This document shows positions 11,901 to 23,500 of a stretch of DNA of 64,000 nucleotides, in pieces. The DNA is from Nissolia schottii (lineage: Eukaryota; Streptophyta; Magnoliopsida; Fabales; Fabaceae): assembly GCA_003254905.1 (NCBI GenBank), contig QANU01083380.1, forward strand, positions 165,439 to 229,438, in the 5' to 3' direction. Every line of letters begins with the position of its first letter. Within the stretch, counting starts at the first letter, position 1. The position numbers and the translations under genes were made by a program. Below the pieces are notes generated by a model. The model was not told where the DNA came from. It ran no database searches and saw nothing but the letters and a program-made list of their open reading frames with translations.

Positions 11901-12186
11901 GTTCAAGAAGGGAGTAAGTCAAGCTGATGCTGAGAAGGCAGTTGAAGTGGTCTTTAAGGGAAATGATTGTGATGACGATCAGAAGTCAGCAATTGGCTTG
12001 TCAAAGCAATCCTTTGATCATCTTTATGCTCAAGCCTCAAAGCAGTGGTCACGAGGCCAGAATGTTCCCGTGGAGACAAGGAAATCAAGGATTGTGAGGT
12101 GGCTTCAATACCGTGGTTTCAACTGGAATGTCATTAACTTCATATTGAAGAAACTAGACAAACAAGAGGAGCAGTATCCTCCATAG
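8922..12186 (+). CDS. RecX-like regulatory protein, probably organelle-targeted
   Basis: Six exons: 8922-9046, 9273-9535, 9630-9774, 10145-10237, 10885-10972, 11896-12186; 334 residues with phases that agree throughout. In bacteria RecX binds RecA filaments and limits recombination. The plant copies are nuclear genes of bacterial descent, with an Arabidopsis relative (At3g13226 from memory). The RecX domain fills about residues 170-325 as helical repeats: RALTAVELRKKLLGKKFS, then GLINDRLYAESFSLSRW and GPQRIKQALFKKGVSQ, then a last repeat SRIVRWLQYRGFNWNVIN. The first 170 residues are Ser/Asn-rich and poor in acidic residues at the very start (NMAIFAGNIGFKISCQLPSR), which fits a transit peptide; the target organelle is inference. 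The ATG at 8922 was chosen as the first one that stays open; an in-frame Met follows four codons later. Confidence 0.87.
10580..10736. mobile_element. MITE hairpin in RecX-like intron 4
   Basis: Imperfect terminal inverted repeats of about 50 bases: ACTCTGTTGCATGCATGC at the left, and at the right the complement of ACTCTGTTGCAAGCATGC. Inner arms also pair (CAGCTACGTGTAGCATTG against the complement of CAGCTACATGTAGCATTA). Total length is 157 bases. The target duplication is not clear. It lies wholly inside the intron. Confidence 0.75.
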
Positions 12187-14475
12187 TGCACAACTGGGAC
12201 CTCCAAAATTTCATACCAATCTTGAAATCCATTAGTAGGGTCCATGCATGTGTCTTGAAATGTATAATGGGTAATATGGTGGTAGGGTTGAAGCCTCCAT
12301 TGGCTCATAGTGCTCTCTGGCAACAAAATTAGTCATTTCATAGCTTCAATTTTCTCAGGGCCTGTCACCTGAAGTTCTGAATACACAAGACTACACTTTG
12401 CTGGGTACATTGAAGCTACTTGTTTTCACACTGAGGCAGCAAGCACCACTAAGGATTGTGTTACTTTGTGGAGTCAACCATGTGCCTACTATTGGAGGTG
12501 TGTGTTGCTGACATGGTCTGGAAACAATTGCCTCATGCTTATCTCCATTGTGTGCTTGCTTATGCTAGAACAATTATCAACATTGCTATCCAATTATAGC
12601 CATAATTGACTGTCATTAATGATATAATGACATCTGTTGAATTATTTCACTAGTGATGGAGACTTCCAGGGCCTTGTTGGATGATGATGTGCAGTTCTCA
12701 GAAAACAGCTCAGATTTTTTATTTTTTTATTTTTGCTTTTTTGAAATGCATCATTTTAAAAGAATATTTTTGCTGGAAGTCTACAGTACCCCCAAAGGGT
12801 TAAATTGCAGATATCAAAATATGGAGTGCCTAAAAGTTTCTTACACACTTAGGGGGAAGAAATATTTATCTAAAAAATGTGAATTAAGTTAGTGCTGATT
12901 CTTAAGTATTCATCCTTGCAAATGATATGCCTCAGAGCAAAGAAAGAAAAGGCAAATGGATATAAAATGAAATAACTTGTGGTAGAATATAGTTTTCTCT
13001 ATTCAAGTTAGTGTACGTGGATGGGTATTTGTGATCAAAAGAAGAATGGCAATAAATATTTTGATGAAAATAGTTTTGACTTGACATAATGAAAAATTTG
13101 TTTACCCAAAAAAAAAAAAAAAATACAAAGTCATGCTCTATATTCTTTTTACCTTCTCCTAATGTAGAAGGCATTTGTCTCAGCACTTTTACATTATGTT
13201 TGAGTGTGCTTAAAAAGAGTATATATAAAAGTCAACATTCTCGTATTCATTGTTTTCACATCCTATAAAGTACGATACATACTTTTTTTAATTATGGCAT
13301 AGAATATTGTTCAAACTTTTTTATTATGGCAGAGAATTTTGTGGAACCTTACAAAATGATGGAAAATTCCCTTTGTTGGTTTTTGCAATCTGCATTTGTT
13401 GCATAACTGTCCATGTGTTGTATACATGTTACCTTCCAATGTTGCAGCATAATGGTCCTGCGTACACATGTGCGAATGATTAGGATAAACAGAGTTTCCA
13501 ATCCTAAAAATATGTGCTTCTGGGAGAGTTTCCGATCCATGAATGGTCTCTCTCAGACAGCACATGTACATGTGAGGTATTTGAATGTGGGACCATGTGA
13601 CTGAGAGCACTCTAAGTGTGGCTTTGGTGTGTCTCTCTAGAGAGAAATGCTGTCAAGGAATCTAATTGTTCAAACATGTTTTCTTTGTTTGGTTCTTAGG
13701 GTATCTCTAAAGACATTGAAGTAAGACCAAACTCTCGGGCACGGTCACGACTAAAAGTCCTCTCAACAATTCTCTTCTTCAGGGTTTGAACTTTGGTCAT
13801 TTCCCTGAAAGTGTAACTCGCTTACTACTGCATCCAACTCTTATTGGTATTCAGACATGATTTCTTTTGCATTATTCTTATACCAATCACCACAAAATAC
13901 ACATTAATCATCATCACATAATGTATGTTATTAACTATGTAATGGTAATTAGATAGTATAGTAATAATTGATTATCATCTCTAATCACCTTATAATGATT
14001 GTTATTTATATGCTGATTACCAGTATGATTATGGTCTACAAGATTTGGAATGCAACTATCTTTTGCCGATCTTGTTCTCTATGTGTAGCTTCTAAATACA
14101 ACTATTCAACAAATGCTGATCATTGTTTCTGCTTCCACAAGCACTGAGGTTGCTCTCTTATTCATTGACAGTTAGTTAAGCCCTAACTGTTTCCTAGAAA
14201 TCTTCATCAACACTTGCAACCCATGAAAATGCTATTAATTTGTTTACATGTTCTTTCATTCACCACACACACTTAAAAATACCTTAATTTTAAGGTAAAT
14301 TGTGGATGCTTTTTATTCGTATATATCCAATACATGTATCCTTGACATCTGCATTTATATCTAAGATCGCATTTGAAAATCTCTAATTGCTCTAGCCAGC
14401 TCTAACTGGCATTCAAATAGACTATATGCACAACTGATGTGAATCATTGGCTCTCCAGAAGTTGCATACTAATGC
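12187..14475. other. Intergenic: convergent RecX-like / receptor kinase spacer
   Basis: Both flanking genes point into this 2.3 kb spacer. It holds the RecX-like 3' flank, a 15-17 base A-run near 13107, and no frame that I can support as a gene. A stretch at about 13735-13850 read on the minus strand has a weak tRNA-like look (TTCAAACC word) and may be an old SINE. Confidence 0.5.
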
Positions 14476-17400
14476 TTAACAGATTGAGTCATCTGATAAA
14501 CTAAAGGAACAGTTAGAAGATTCGTCTGGAACTACACTCTTAACAAGTGGTGAGGAAGCATGTGTTGCTAAACCTCCCTTTAACACATCAGGGTGCTCCC
14601 TTAAGGCCATGACTGGTCGAATTTCATTGAGCATCGCGACGGTGTCCTTCATCGTTGGACGGTCATCAGCTCTTGTGCTGACACATAGGAATGACACAGC
14701 TAGTGTTTGTAGCATCTCATGCATAGTAGGGTCAGTTCTCCCTCTCAGCATTGGGTCAAGAATGTCATAAGGGTCTCCCTTGCTAGCCAAGTGGTTCTGG
14801 ACCCACTGAACCAAGTGTGCGCCGCCGGGTAGAGTTGGGTCTAATGGATGCCTGCCTGTCAGGACCTCAAGCAGGACCACACCAAAACTATACACATCAC
14901 TCTTCTCAGTTAAACTCTGCATTGATGCATGCTCTATACATATATATACCAAAACAACATAAATTAGTACCATTCAAGGGGTTGTGTAAGTTATAAAAAA
15001 ATACTCAAATAATTCAAACTTAGTGTAAACAATTACCAGGAGCCATGTATCCATAGGAACCAGCAAGGTAGTGTCTTTGAACTGGCTTGGAATTAGTATC
15101 ATCATCAAAATTTTCACCTAAAACTTTTGCCAAGCCAAAGTCAGCAAGGTAAGGTTGGTAGCCGGGGCCTAGTAACACATTCATGGCTTTGACATCTCCA
15201 TGCAATATAGAAGGCACACAATCATGGTGCAAATATGAAAGTGCTTGAGCCAGGCCTAATACAATGTCATATCTGGTCTCCCATTCTGCTCTGAAGTTTC
15301 CTGAACCATGAAGCAATGAACTCAGGCTCCCGTTAGGGAGGTAATCAAAAAACAGCAGCTTCAAGCTCTTGTTGGATCCCCAACCTAATAACTTGATGAT
15401 GTTCTTGTGTCTGACTGAACCTAGTGTCTGAATTTCTGAACTGAATGCTGCATTAGACTCTGATGATGACCACATCTTCTTAACTGCTAGTGTTTGGCCA
15501 CTTGGAATTGTTACCTTGTACACAACACCTGAGCTTCCAGTGCCAATCACATTGGCTGATGTCAGGTTCCGGACAATGTCTTCAATGAACAATTCGGACT
15601 TCTGATACAAAGCCATCTGCCAACTGTCATTTTTCATGAGTGATTTGTTTGTGATACGATTGCGAACCAATACATGGATTGTGAGCAGTGCTAGTATTGC
15701 GCTGGTGATTAAGAGAACAGACATCATAATCTTCATAGCTAATCTGGCATGACCTTTGTGTCCCGTTCCGCCGGCCGGAGTTTCAGTGCCGCCGGCAATG
15801 TAGAGACCATTGTTTGCAATGATATCACCAGGAGGGAGCTTTCGGAAGAATGGTGTGTTAGGCAATTCACCAGAGAAGTGATTGAAGGAAACATTCAAGG
15901 AAACAAGATTCTGAAGGCCTGCAAGAGCATCTAAGTTTCCGGAGAGCTTGTTGTGGGAGAGATCAAGCACTCCTAGCTTGTTAAGACTCGAGAACTTCGG
16001 CGGAATTTCGCCAGAAAACTGGTTATAACTAAGGTTGAGAGAGATTTCCAGTGAAGAAATTTGACCAACTTCCCTGGGAATTTCTCCAGAGAGATCATTG
16101 CTTCCCACGTCCAGAAGCTGAAGCTTGGAGCAAGACAGGATCTCTGCTGGGATTCTGCCACTGAGATGATTCTTTCCCAAGTTGAGTTTGGTTAATTCAG
16201 TCAGTGAACCAATGGAATGGCCCATTTCACCTGTTAGCCTGTTATGTGATAAGTCAATAAACAGCAGGCTTTTCGGAAGAGTATCCGGCACCGAACCAGT
16301 GAGACTATTCGAATGAAGGTCCAGAAACTCAAGATGTTGGCATCTGTTTAGTGTTGGAGGAATCTCCCCTACAAGATGGTTGCTTCCCAAATCCAAAAAA
16401 TTCAAATTCCTCAAGCTGGAAATCTCAGATGGAATGGTACCTGAAAGTCTATTGTGGTTTAGCCTCAACCTGTAGAGGCTTGTGCAGTTACCAATATCAG
16501 GTGGTATAAAGCCTGATAAGTCATTGGAAAGAAGAAGCAGTTTGGTGAGGTTCTTCAAACCAAATAGCTGCTTGGGAATTGGACCAATTAAACTGTTGTA
16601 AGAAATATCAAGTTCCTGAAGTTCTTGGCACTTTGAAAGGCTATCTGGGATTTTCCCAGTTAGCCTGTTCTTCCATGCAAAGAACAGGTTCAAGCTCCTC
16701 AAGTTGCCAATAGAACCCGGAATCTCTCCGGAGATAGCATTGTTGTCCACTTCCAATTGAGTCAGAGAAATGCAGTTTGAAATTTCAGGAGGTATGATAC
16801 CTGAGAGCTTGTTAACACTCAGTTGAAGCCCTTGGAGATTTGAAAGCTTTCCAAAACTCACTGGTATGTTACCTGTGAGGAGGTTTTCTGACAAGTCTAT
16901 GGATTTGAGCTCTGTGCAGCTTCCAAGATCTTCAGGGATTGTTCCAACAATGTTGTTCTGCCACAAAAGTAGGTTCTGAAGCTTGCTGAGCTTTCCAATT
17001 TGTGTTGGTATTGAACCAGAAATAGAGTTCTGATACAAGTAAATGTTCTGCAGCTCACTGCAGTTTCCAATCTCTTCTGGAATAGAGCCTGACAATTGCG
17101 TTGTGTAAATGGCCATGGTCTGAAGCCTTTTTAGCATCCCTATCGATGAAGGGATACTCCCGGAAATGCCGGTTTCTGCGAGGCCTAACATTACCAAGCT
17201 GGTGCAGTTTCCAATCTCCCATGGAAGCTCACCCTTTAAGTTTGTGTTCCCTCCGGCCCTGAACACTTCAAGCTTGCTCAAGTAGCCAATATTCTTTGGA
17301 ACTTCACCACTCATTTTGTTGTCATAGAGTGTGAAGTTCACAAGACTCGATAAATTTCCTATGTTGGATGGAATGTTGCCTTCAAGAAAGTTTGTGTGGA

Positions 17401-17866
17401 GAGCTAAATTCTGCAGTTTGCTTAGCCTGCAAATCTCTTCTGGTATTTCACCAAAGAGAGAATTGCCACTAAGATCAATGGAAATGAGCCCTTGATAGTC
17501 TCCGATTTCATTCGGAATCCTGCCTGTTATGTTGGTTGATGAGAGGTCAAGAATCTCCAAGGACCTTAGAGATTGGAAATTTGAAGGCAGCGAACCATGC
17601 AAGTTCACTGATTTCAGGTTTATCTCTACAACATCGCCTTGTAAGTTGCAGTGCACTCCAAGCCAGTTGCATGGGGTTTGGTTTGAAGGGTTCCAAGATG
17701 CCAATCCATCTGCAGTGCCATTCAAACTGTTTTTCCATGTTACAAGGGCTTGGCCTTGTTCATTAAGGGAGTGACAACATGAAAAGAAGAGAGAGTTTAT
17801 TGATAGAAGCAAGATGAGGGAGAAGATTTTGTGAGAAAGTGGCAGGTTCCTTAAGCTTAGAGACAT
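14476..17866 (-). CDS. LRR-XI receptor-like kinase, RGI/RGFR type
   Basis: Plasma-membrane receptor kinase closest to the Arabidopsis receptors for root meristem growth factor peptides (At4g26540 and At5g56040). Two exons, 17866-15037 and 14933-14476, give 1095 residues. In order: signal peptide (about 1-33, IFSLILLLSINSLFFSCC), N-cap CNWLGVHC, about 24-25 LRRs of the LSGSIPxxIG type, the RAGGN motif in the sixth repeat (the RxGG signature of this receptor group), a membrane helix IMMSVLLITSAILALLTIHV, and a Ser/Thr kinase. The kinase has the loop GTGSSGVVYK, VAIK-type lysine AVKK, catalytic loop HGDVKAMN, DFG (ADFGLA) and GSYGYMAPE, with the single 103-base intron inside the APE glutamate codon. 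HGD replaces HRD, so it is a non-RD kinase. I chose the Met at 17866 because it gives a standard signal peptide; Mets at 17947 and 17923 are also in frame. The peptide ligand is inferred from relatives. Confidence 0.93.
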
Positions 17867-18040
17867 TGCTAAGAGAAGAGAAGTGGTGATCTGTGTTGGG
17901 ATTGTAGAGGGGGGGAACCCCATAAATTGTTTATAGAGGAAGAGCAAAAGCTAAGGATTCAAGAGACAGCTTCTTTCTTGTTTTATTAATGTAGCAGGTT
18001 TTCTTGCAAGTGATAAAGACATGGTCATTCCGATTATGGT

Positions 18041-18048
18041 TTTTATAA
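18041..18048 (-). promoter_or_regulatory. Possible TATA box of the receptor kinase gene
   Basis: On the minus strand the word TATAAAAA lies about 175 bases upstream of the chosen start codon. The position is plausible for a TATA box with a long leader, but AT-rich flanks make chance matches common. Confidence 0.35.
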
Positions 18049-18249
18049 ACAGTTTAATTGCTATGCGTTGGTTTTCTTATCCAATCAAATCTTCTTATAT
18101 GCGTGATTTTTGATGTAGCGGGAGAGAAAGTCAAAGATTTTTATTGATGTGGCAAGATTTGATTGGATAATAGTGCGAAAAAGCTTTACAATGCTGGTAC
18201 GTAGCAATTCAACTCTTTTACACAGAGTAAACCTTCAAATTCATCTTTA

Positions 18250-18456
18250 GGGTTATCAACATCGGTCAAATTTGTCCTCAAGTTATAGAAATAGTCATAT
18301 TAGTCCATGAGGTTTCTAAAAAAAGTCAGCTAAGTTAATCCATGGAAGGGACTAATTTGAACGTTGTTGAATGACTAATTTAGCTGGTTTTTTATAACTT
18401 TAAAAACTAATATAATCGTGTCCATAATCTAGGGATGAACTTAACCGATGATAACA
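18250..18456. repeat. Fold-back repeat, family A copy 1
   Basis: The outer arms are imperfect inverted copies: GGTTATCAACATCGGTCAAA at the left, against the complement of GTTATCATCGGTTAAGTTCA at the right. The arms contain words such as GTCCTCAAGTTAT. The same kind of repeat occurs at 20290-20515, 53927-54167 and 61784-62027. Confidence 0.6.
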
Positions 18457-19170
18457 ACTCTAGGAAGAATTTATATACTTTACTTTTTATATTGGTTCTT
18501 CATGTTTAACCTGTCAAGTATTTGGTTGAAAATTTTTATGGAATTTGCAATCTGAGTGTAATCCAATTTGTTATGTCAATGTTAGCTAGTGTTTTCACTA
18601 ATAGTAAACTATGGTGGAGCTGAAAATCAGGTTAAGATTTTCTTTTTTTTGCTCCTCACGTGGACACTTGTGCATTATCTTGTTTCCTCCTTTTATTTAG
18701 TCATAATTACTTTCTCATCCTCATATATTTTAGCTGCTAAGATTGGCAAGAAACAAGGCATAGCTAGTTAGGATTAGGACTAATTAAATATAGAGAGGAT
18801 TAGGGATAGTGATAGGTTGATAATCAAATTGATTAGACACTACGATGGTTGAGTGTAATAGCCCCGGATCCTGTTAATCATAGAGATAATTTCTTACTTT
18901 AATTAGCTAGGCCCATTTTTTTTGTGTGGTCCCCGTCTCTTTTTATGTGGTTGCTGTTGATGAGCCAATTGATGTGGTGGTTGCTACTTGCTAGTTGCTA
19001 CCCTTGAGTTTGTGTACTTTAAACTGCTAGATTACTTATTTGAATCAAATTCTCAAGACTGCAAAAAAATGGTTTGTTTCCACTGTCAAAATCTAAAATT
19101 GGATTTCATTAATTAGGGTCAAAGTTACTTAAGTTATTGGGTACTCGTGATTAGTAATTTTGTACCAATG

Positions 19171-19316
19171 TTAGTTGGTTCAAGTGGTTTGGCAGTTGTT
19201 CCCCTTAAATAAAATCTTAGATTTGAGTCTTGCGAGTGAAAAAAAAAAAATCAGCATCCGGAGAGCTTGACCCCCATAGTAGGCCAATCCGGCTCGAGTT
19301 AGACTAGGTGGAATCC
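19171..19316 (+). mobile_element. tRNA-derived SINE
   Basis: The head has an A-box-like TTCAAGTGGTTTGGCAG and a B-box-like GATTTGAGTCTTG, spaced as in a tRNA. It is followed by an A-run and a GC-richer body with GAGAGCTTGACCCCCAT and ATCCGGCTCGAG, a combination common in legume SINEs. Ends are approximate. Confidence 0.65.
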
Positions 19317-20289
19317 AGTGAACTTTAGATACTGGTGATTTTGATAAAAATGATTAGTAATTCTATAGGAGCAAAATAAACATTTTTTTAGATAATTAAA
19401 AATTGAAAATAATTCTAAGGACTCATTTTGTGTTTGTTTATACATAGATGGAGGAGTGCATGAGGAATCTGATGGAGAAGTGAAGTGCACATGGAGGTGA
19501 GGGATATGCTAAGAAAATGGATTTTATAATCTGCAGGATCTGGTCAAAATGTTTAGTGGTATTTGGTGAAGAATTCAAAGGAAAAAGATGATAGGTATTA
19601 TGCTGATCTTGAGTGGAAAGGACAATATTTGCATTAGCGTCAACTATTAAATTGGAATTAATCACTAATCAAAACTACATAACTTGCGGAAAGCAAAAGT
19701 TATATATCTGTTTAAATATTACATAGGTGCATCATGATGCACAGGTTAGAACTAGAAAATTTAATAAAATACTAAGTTCTTAATTGCATGACAAACTTGA
19801 TTCATATGTAGAGTTCAAGAGAGGTCATATACTCCATAGTTGCATTTTGCTTTAAAATGTGTCTTCCACAAGTAAAAGGCATAGTTTTGCAATTTATGGT
19901 TAGATTTTCAAAATCAATGGGAAGTGTAAAAGTCATTTTCTGCTTTTTGAGTGAAGTGTACATAAATAACTTCTAGTATGAATTTGTAAAGATAGTTTTA
20001 ATGTAAGATTTTCTGTCTAAGTAAAAAAGAGCTATTAATCCAATACAAACAAACAAGTAGTTGGTTAATTTGGTGCAGTATCATAAGAAGATTGATACCT
20101 TTTCCTCATATATACATCCTTTGCAACTTTAGAGCTTATTTAGATTGCTGGAACATGGACTAGAATGTAATAAGTAACCAATTACTGATAAATGGAATAA
20201 AGTGATACGGTAGAGAAATTTATCTTGCGATGTATATTCTCAATTTAGAGGGCTTAAACACTACAAATTAAATTAGTAAACTTTTAAAT

Positions 20290-20515
20290 CTGTCATTAAG
20301 GTTGGTAGAGTCGATTAAGTTCGTTCTCGAATTATAAAAAAATATTAAATTCATCTCCAATGTCGTTAAAAATCGATCAAATTAGTCTTTTGATGTCAGT
20401 TAAGTTAGTCATTCTCAAGGATTCACTTAATCGATTTTTGGCAATCTTAGAGACAAATTTGATATTTTTCATATGTTAAGAACGGACTTGATTAACATTA
20501 TCAACCTTAATGACG
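20290..20515. repeat. Fold-back repeat, family A copy 2
   Basis: Arms of about 65 bases: CATTAAGGTTGGTAGAGTCG at the left matches the complement of CATTAAGGTTGATAATGTTA at the right, and both continue through AAGTTCGTTCT or AAGTCCGTTCT. This looks like a nonautonomous hairpin element. Target duplication not identified. Confidence 0.65.
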
Positions 20516-23500
20516 TGTTTAAAAGTTAACGTGAAATTAAATATTGCTTGGTCCTACTCTCTAGGCATATGTATAAAAGCTTATATCATATCAACCTTTA
20601 CTAGCTATAGGGTGCACAAATTTAGGGCACAATTTTTTCCACCTGCCATATCAATGAATCTTGAAGATGATTTACCCCTGATTTGATTGAAGATCCTTAC
20701 CCCCTTATCTAACTTGAACTCTTTCATGACTGTGTTCTTTGTATTAATATTGAATCTTTCATGATCTCATAATATTAGCCACATCTGCCATATTCTCAGA
20801 ATCTTCAATTTCAGCTACACCCACTATGCTTCTTGAATCATCAAAATTGTGAGCTTAGAACAATTTTTATATGATGCAAGCATGTAATGTGTAAAAAGGG
20901 AGCTTTTGATGTATTAGATACAATGAATTTCACTGTGTTATATTCAATCTAATGGTTTAGAAGTAGCCTAAACTTATTTTTTATTATTTTAGCTAAGGTT
21001 GCATATCATGGTTTATGATATGATTAATTAGAAAGAAAAAAAAGAAAAAAAAGCAAGAACATTTCATGGTAAAGGGGAAGATCAATGAGCCAAAAAGGGT
21101 GAATAAAGGGACCCCAATACCATTAAAAAGAAGAGACAAATTAAAGATGTGTGGATGGGATTTATTGCATTTGTCTAAAATGATCCCCACCATTTAATTT
21201 TATTATGTTTTTCCTTTGTGAAAAAAGTTAACTCATAAAGGCATTTTTCCCTCGGGACATGTTATGAGCACATCACGCTTGCAGCACACGAATGGCATGA
21301 TGTCATTCTTCACGGATTAGAACCACCTTTACGTCGTGTCAAGAGAAAAATAGAAGTAAATATTTTAAATGAGTGAGTTCCTCACAATATTTATAGGATT
21401 CGATTCGAAAGTTTATATTTATCTCTTTCTTATTATAACATGATCATATTAAAAACGAAATAAACATAAAAAAAGAAAATCTAAATCCCGTTATTTACCA
21501 ATAGTGACGAAAAACATGAAGGTCCCTTTTGGATTTTTGGATTATGACCAAGGCAAAACCAATTAAGTGAATGATAAAGAAAGATTTAGACAAGAAGAGA
21601 AGAAAAGATGTGGTGGTGATTCCCATCCACTGAGTTTCTTCATCACTAACCAAATATCTTACAAGTAAGATTAGATAAGTAATTAGCTTACTAATCTAAT
21701 ATGGTTGATAAGTCAGTAAGAAATGAATTTGTATTTTACATGGATGCGAGTTTGGTTTTTGTTGATATTAAGATTATTTTAATAGGTGATTTGCAAGGAC
21801 TCCAAGAACCTAAGCATACTTTGACCCTAGTGAAATTAATCTACCTAAATTTTTTTCTATTAAAAAAATAATTAATTGAAATCTAATCATTCAACACTTC
21901 AATATCAGTCCCATTTACAATGTTGATTCCTTTCAGCTTAATTAACACAACTGTGCCTCCTTTTCTTTTAATCTATGGTTGTTAAATTCAATAATTCCTT
22001 CTTTCAATGATTTGGATATGATTGGCATTTTTTTTTTTTGATCTAAATCACATCCCTGTTGTTGGATTGCACATTCTACCACATGAATGTATCAACTATC
22101 ATGTGGAATAGACATAAGCTAAGTCATTATCAAAGGTTTAATAGTAAAAAAAAATATAGAGGGGTGCTAGGCACATGACAGGAAACAACATTGTTGGATT
22201 TACTGTGGCACCATCACTAATTATAAAATACACTTAATACAACTAATGCCCTGCATGGTGCTGAGGCTTTCATAATTGAGAACCTTCATGAAGCATTGTT
22301 AATTCAATATTATGGTATTCAATTCCTTCAAGATTATTTTAACCCCCTAATTCCCCTACTTATGTTTGTTTATTATAATTGATTGTAGAATCTATGTAGT
22401 TGCAATAAAATAAAACACATAGTTCTATATTTATTAGAACAGGATCAGGGGAAAAATCAGATTTGACTAACATAATAGAGTGGTCACAAAATGTGAGTGA
22501 TCACCAAACATTAGAAGAAAATTGAATAGAGCAATTGGAAGATGGGTTCACTTAATGTGTATGAAAGTAGTTAGGCATATAAAATGAATAGAGAAACTCT
22601 ATTTCACATGATTAGTGATTGCATGAATGACTTGCCTTCTTCTGTTGATTTTGAGAGTAGCTTTTCAGTAAGAAAAGTTGCTTCTCACTCAGAATGCATA
22701 GTTCAACCACGATCCTATTATCATAATAATTAGGTGTCATGTTAGTGGAGTATGTTCTTATCTCACCTGACCCATATCATTTTTGTTTGGGTCATCATTA
22801 TAAACCTTACATGCTCTGGACCAATTTGACAGTCACTAATCTTTTTATTACTTTGATTCTAACTATTTCTCTTCTTGAAGATTTGTTGACATAATCAAAG
22901 CATGTTTTTTTTTTTTTTGATAAATGCACATAAAATTGATTCGGACAATTATTAGATGTGAAAATTTCTCAGTCTTAAATTTTTATGATCAATTTTAGGT
23001 GTTTTTAACTACCTTTTTCACTCTAAATTTTCATTATCAATTTTAAGTTCCTAACGACCTAAGACTAATCATACTATTAATGTTTACTTGACGTATCTAG
23101 ACTTTCTCGTAACTCTAATCATTTGTTCAAACCTAATTCCCTTTAGTTGATTCCTATACAGCACCCTAACCTAAATTGTGTTAGTTATGTTCCATTTTAT
23201 ATATCCTACTTGACACTTGAAATATTTTATTTATACTTTTACTCGGTTAGTTAGAACAACTGACAAATTGGACATTCAAAACTTTGGCCAAAACACTACC
23301 AGCAAGTTTACTTACACCTTATTCTAGTGTCAATCATGTTCCAATTTTAACTTTTTTCAATCAACCCTTGAGATCTTTCACTTATGTTTTTGCTAAATTA
23401 ATTTTAACAATCAGTTATTCAAACATATTCAACTTGGACCAAAACACCATTCATGATCTTACTTTCACTTTATTATCTTAAAATGCAGCATTGTTGTTCT

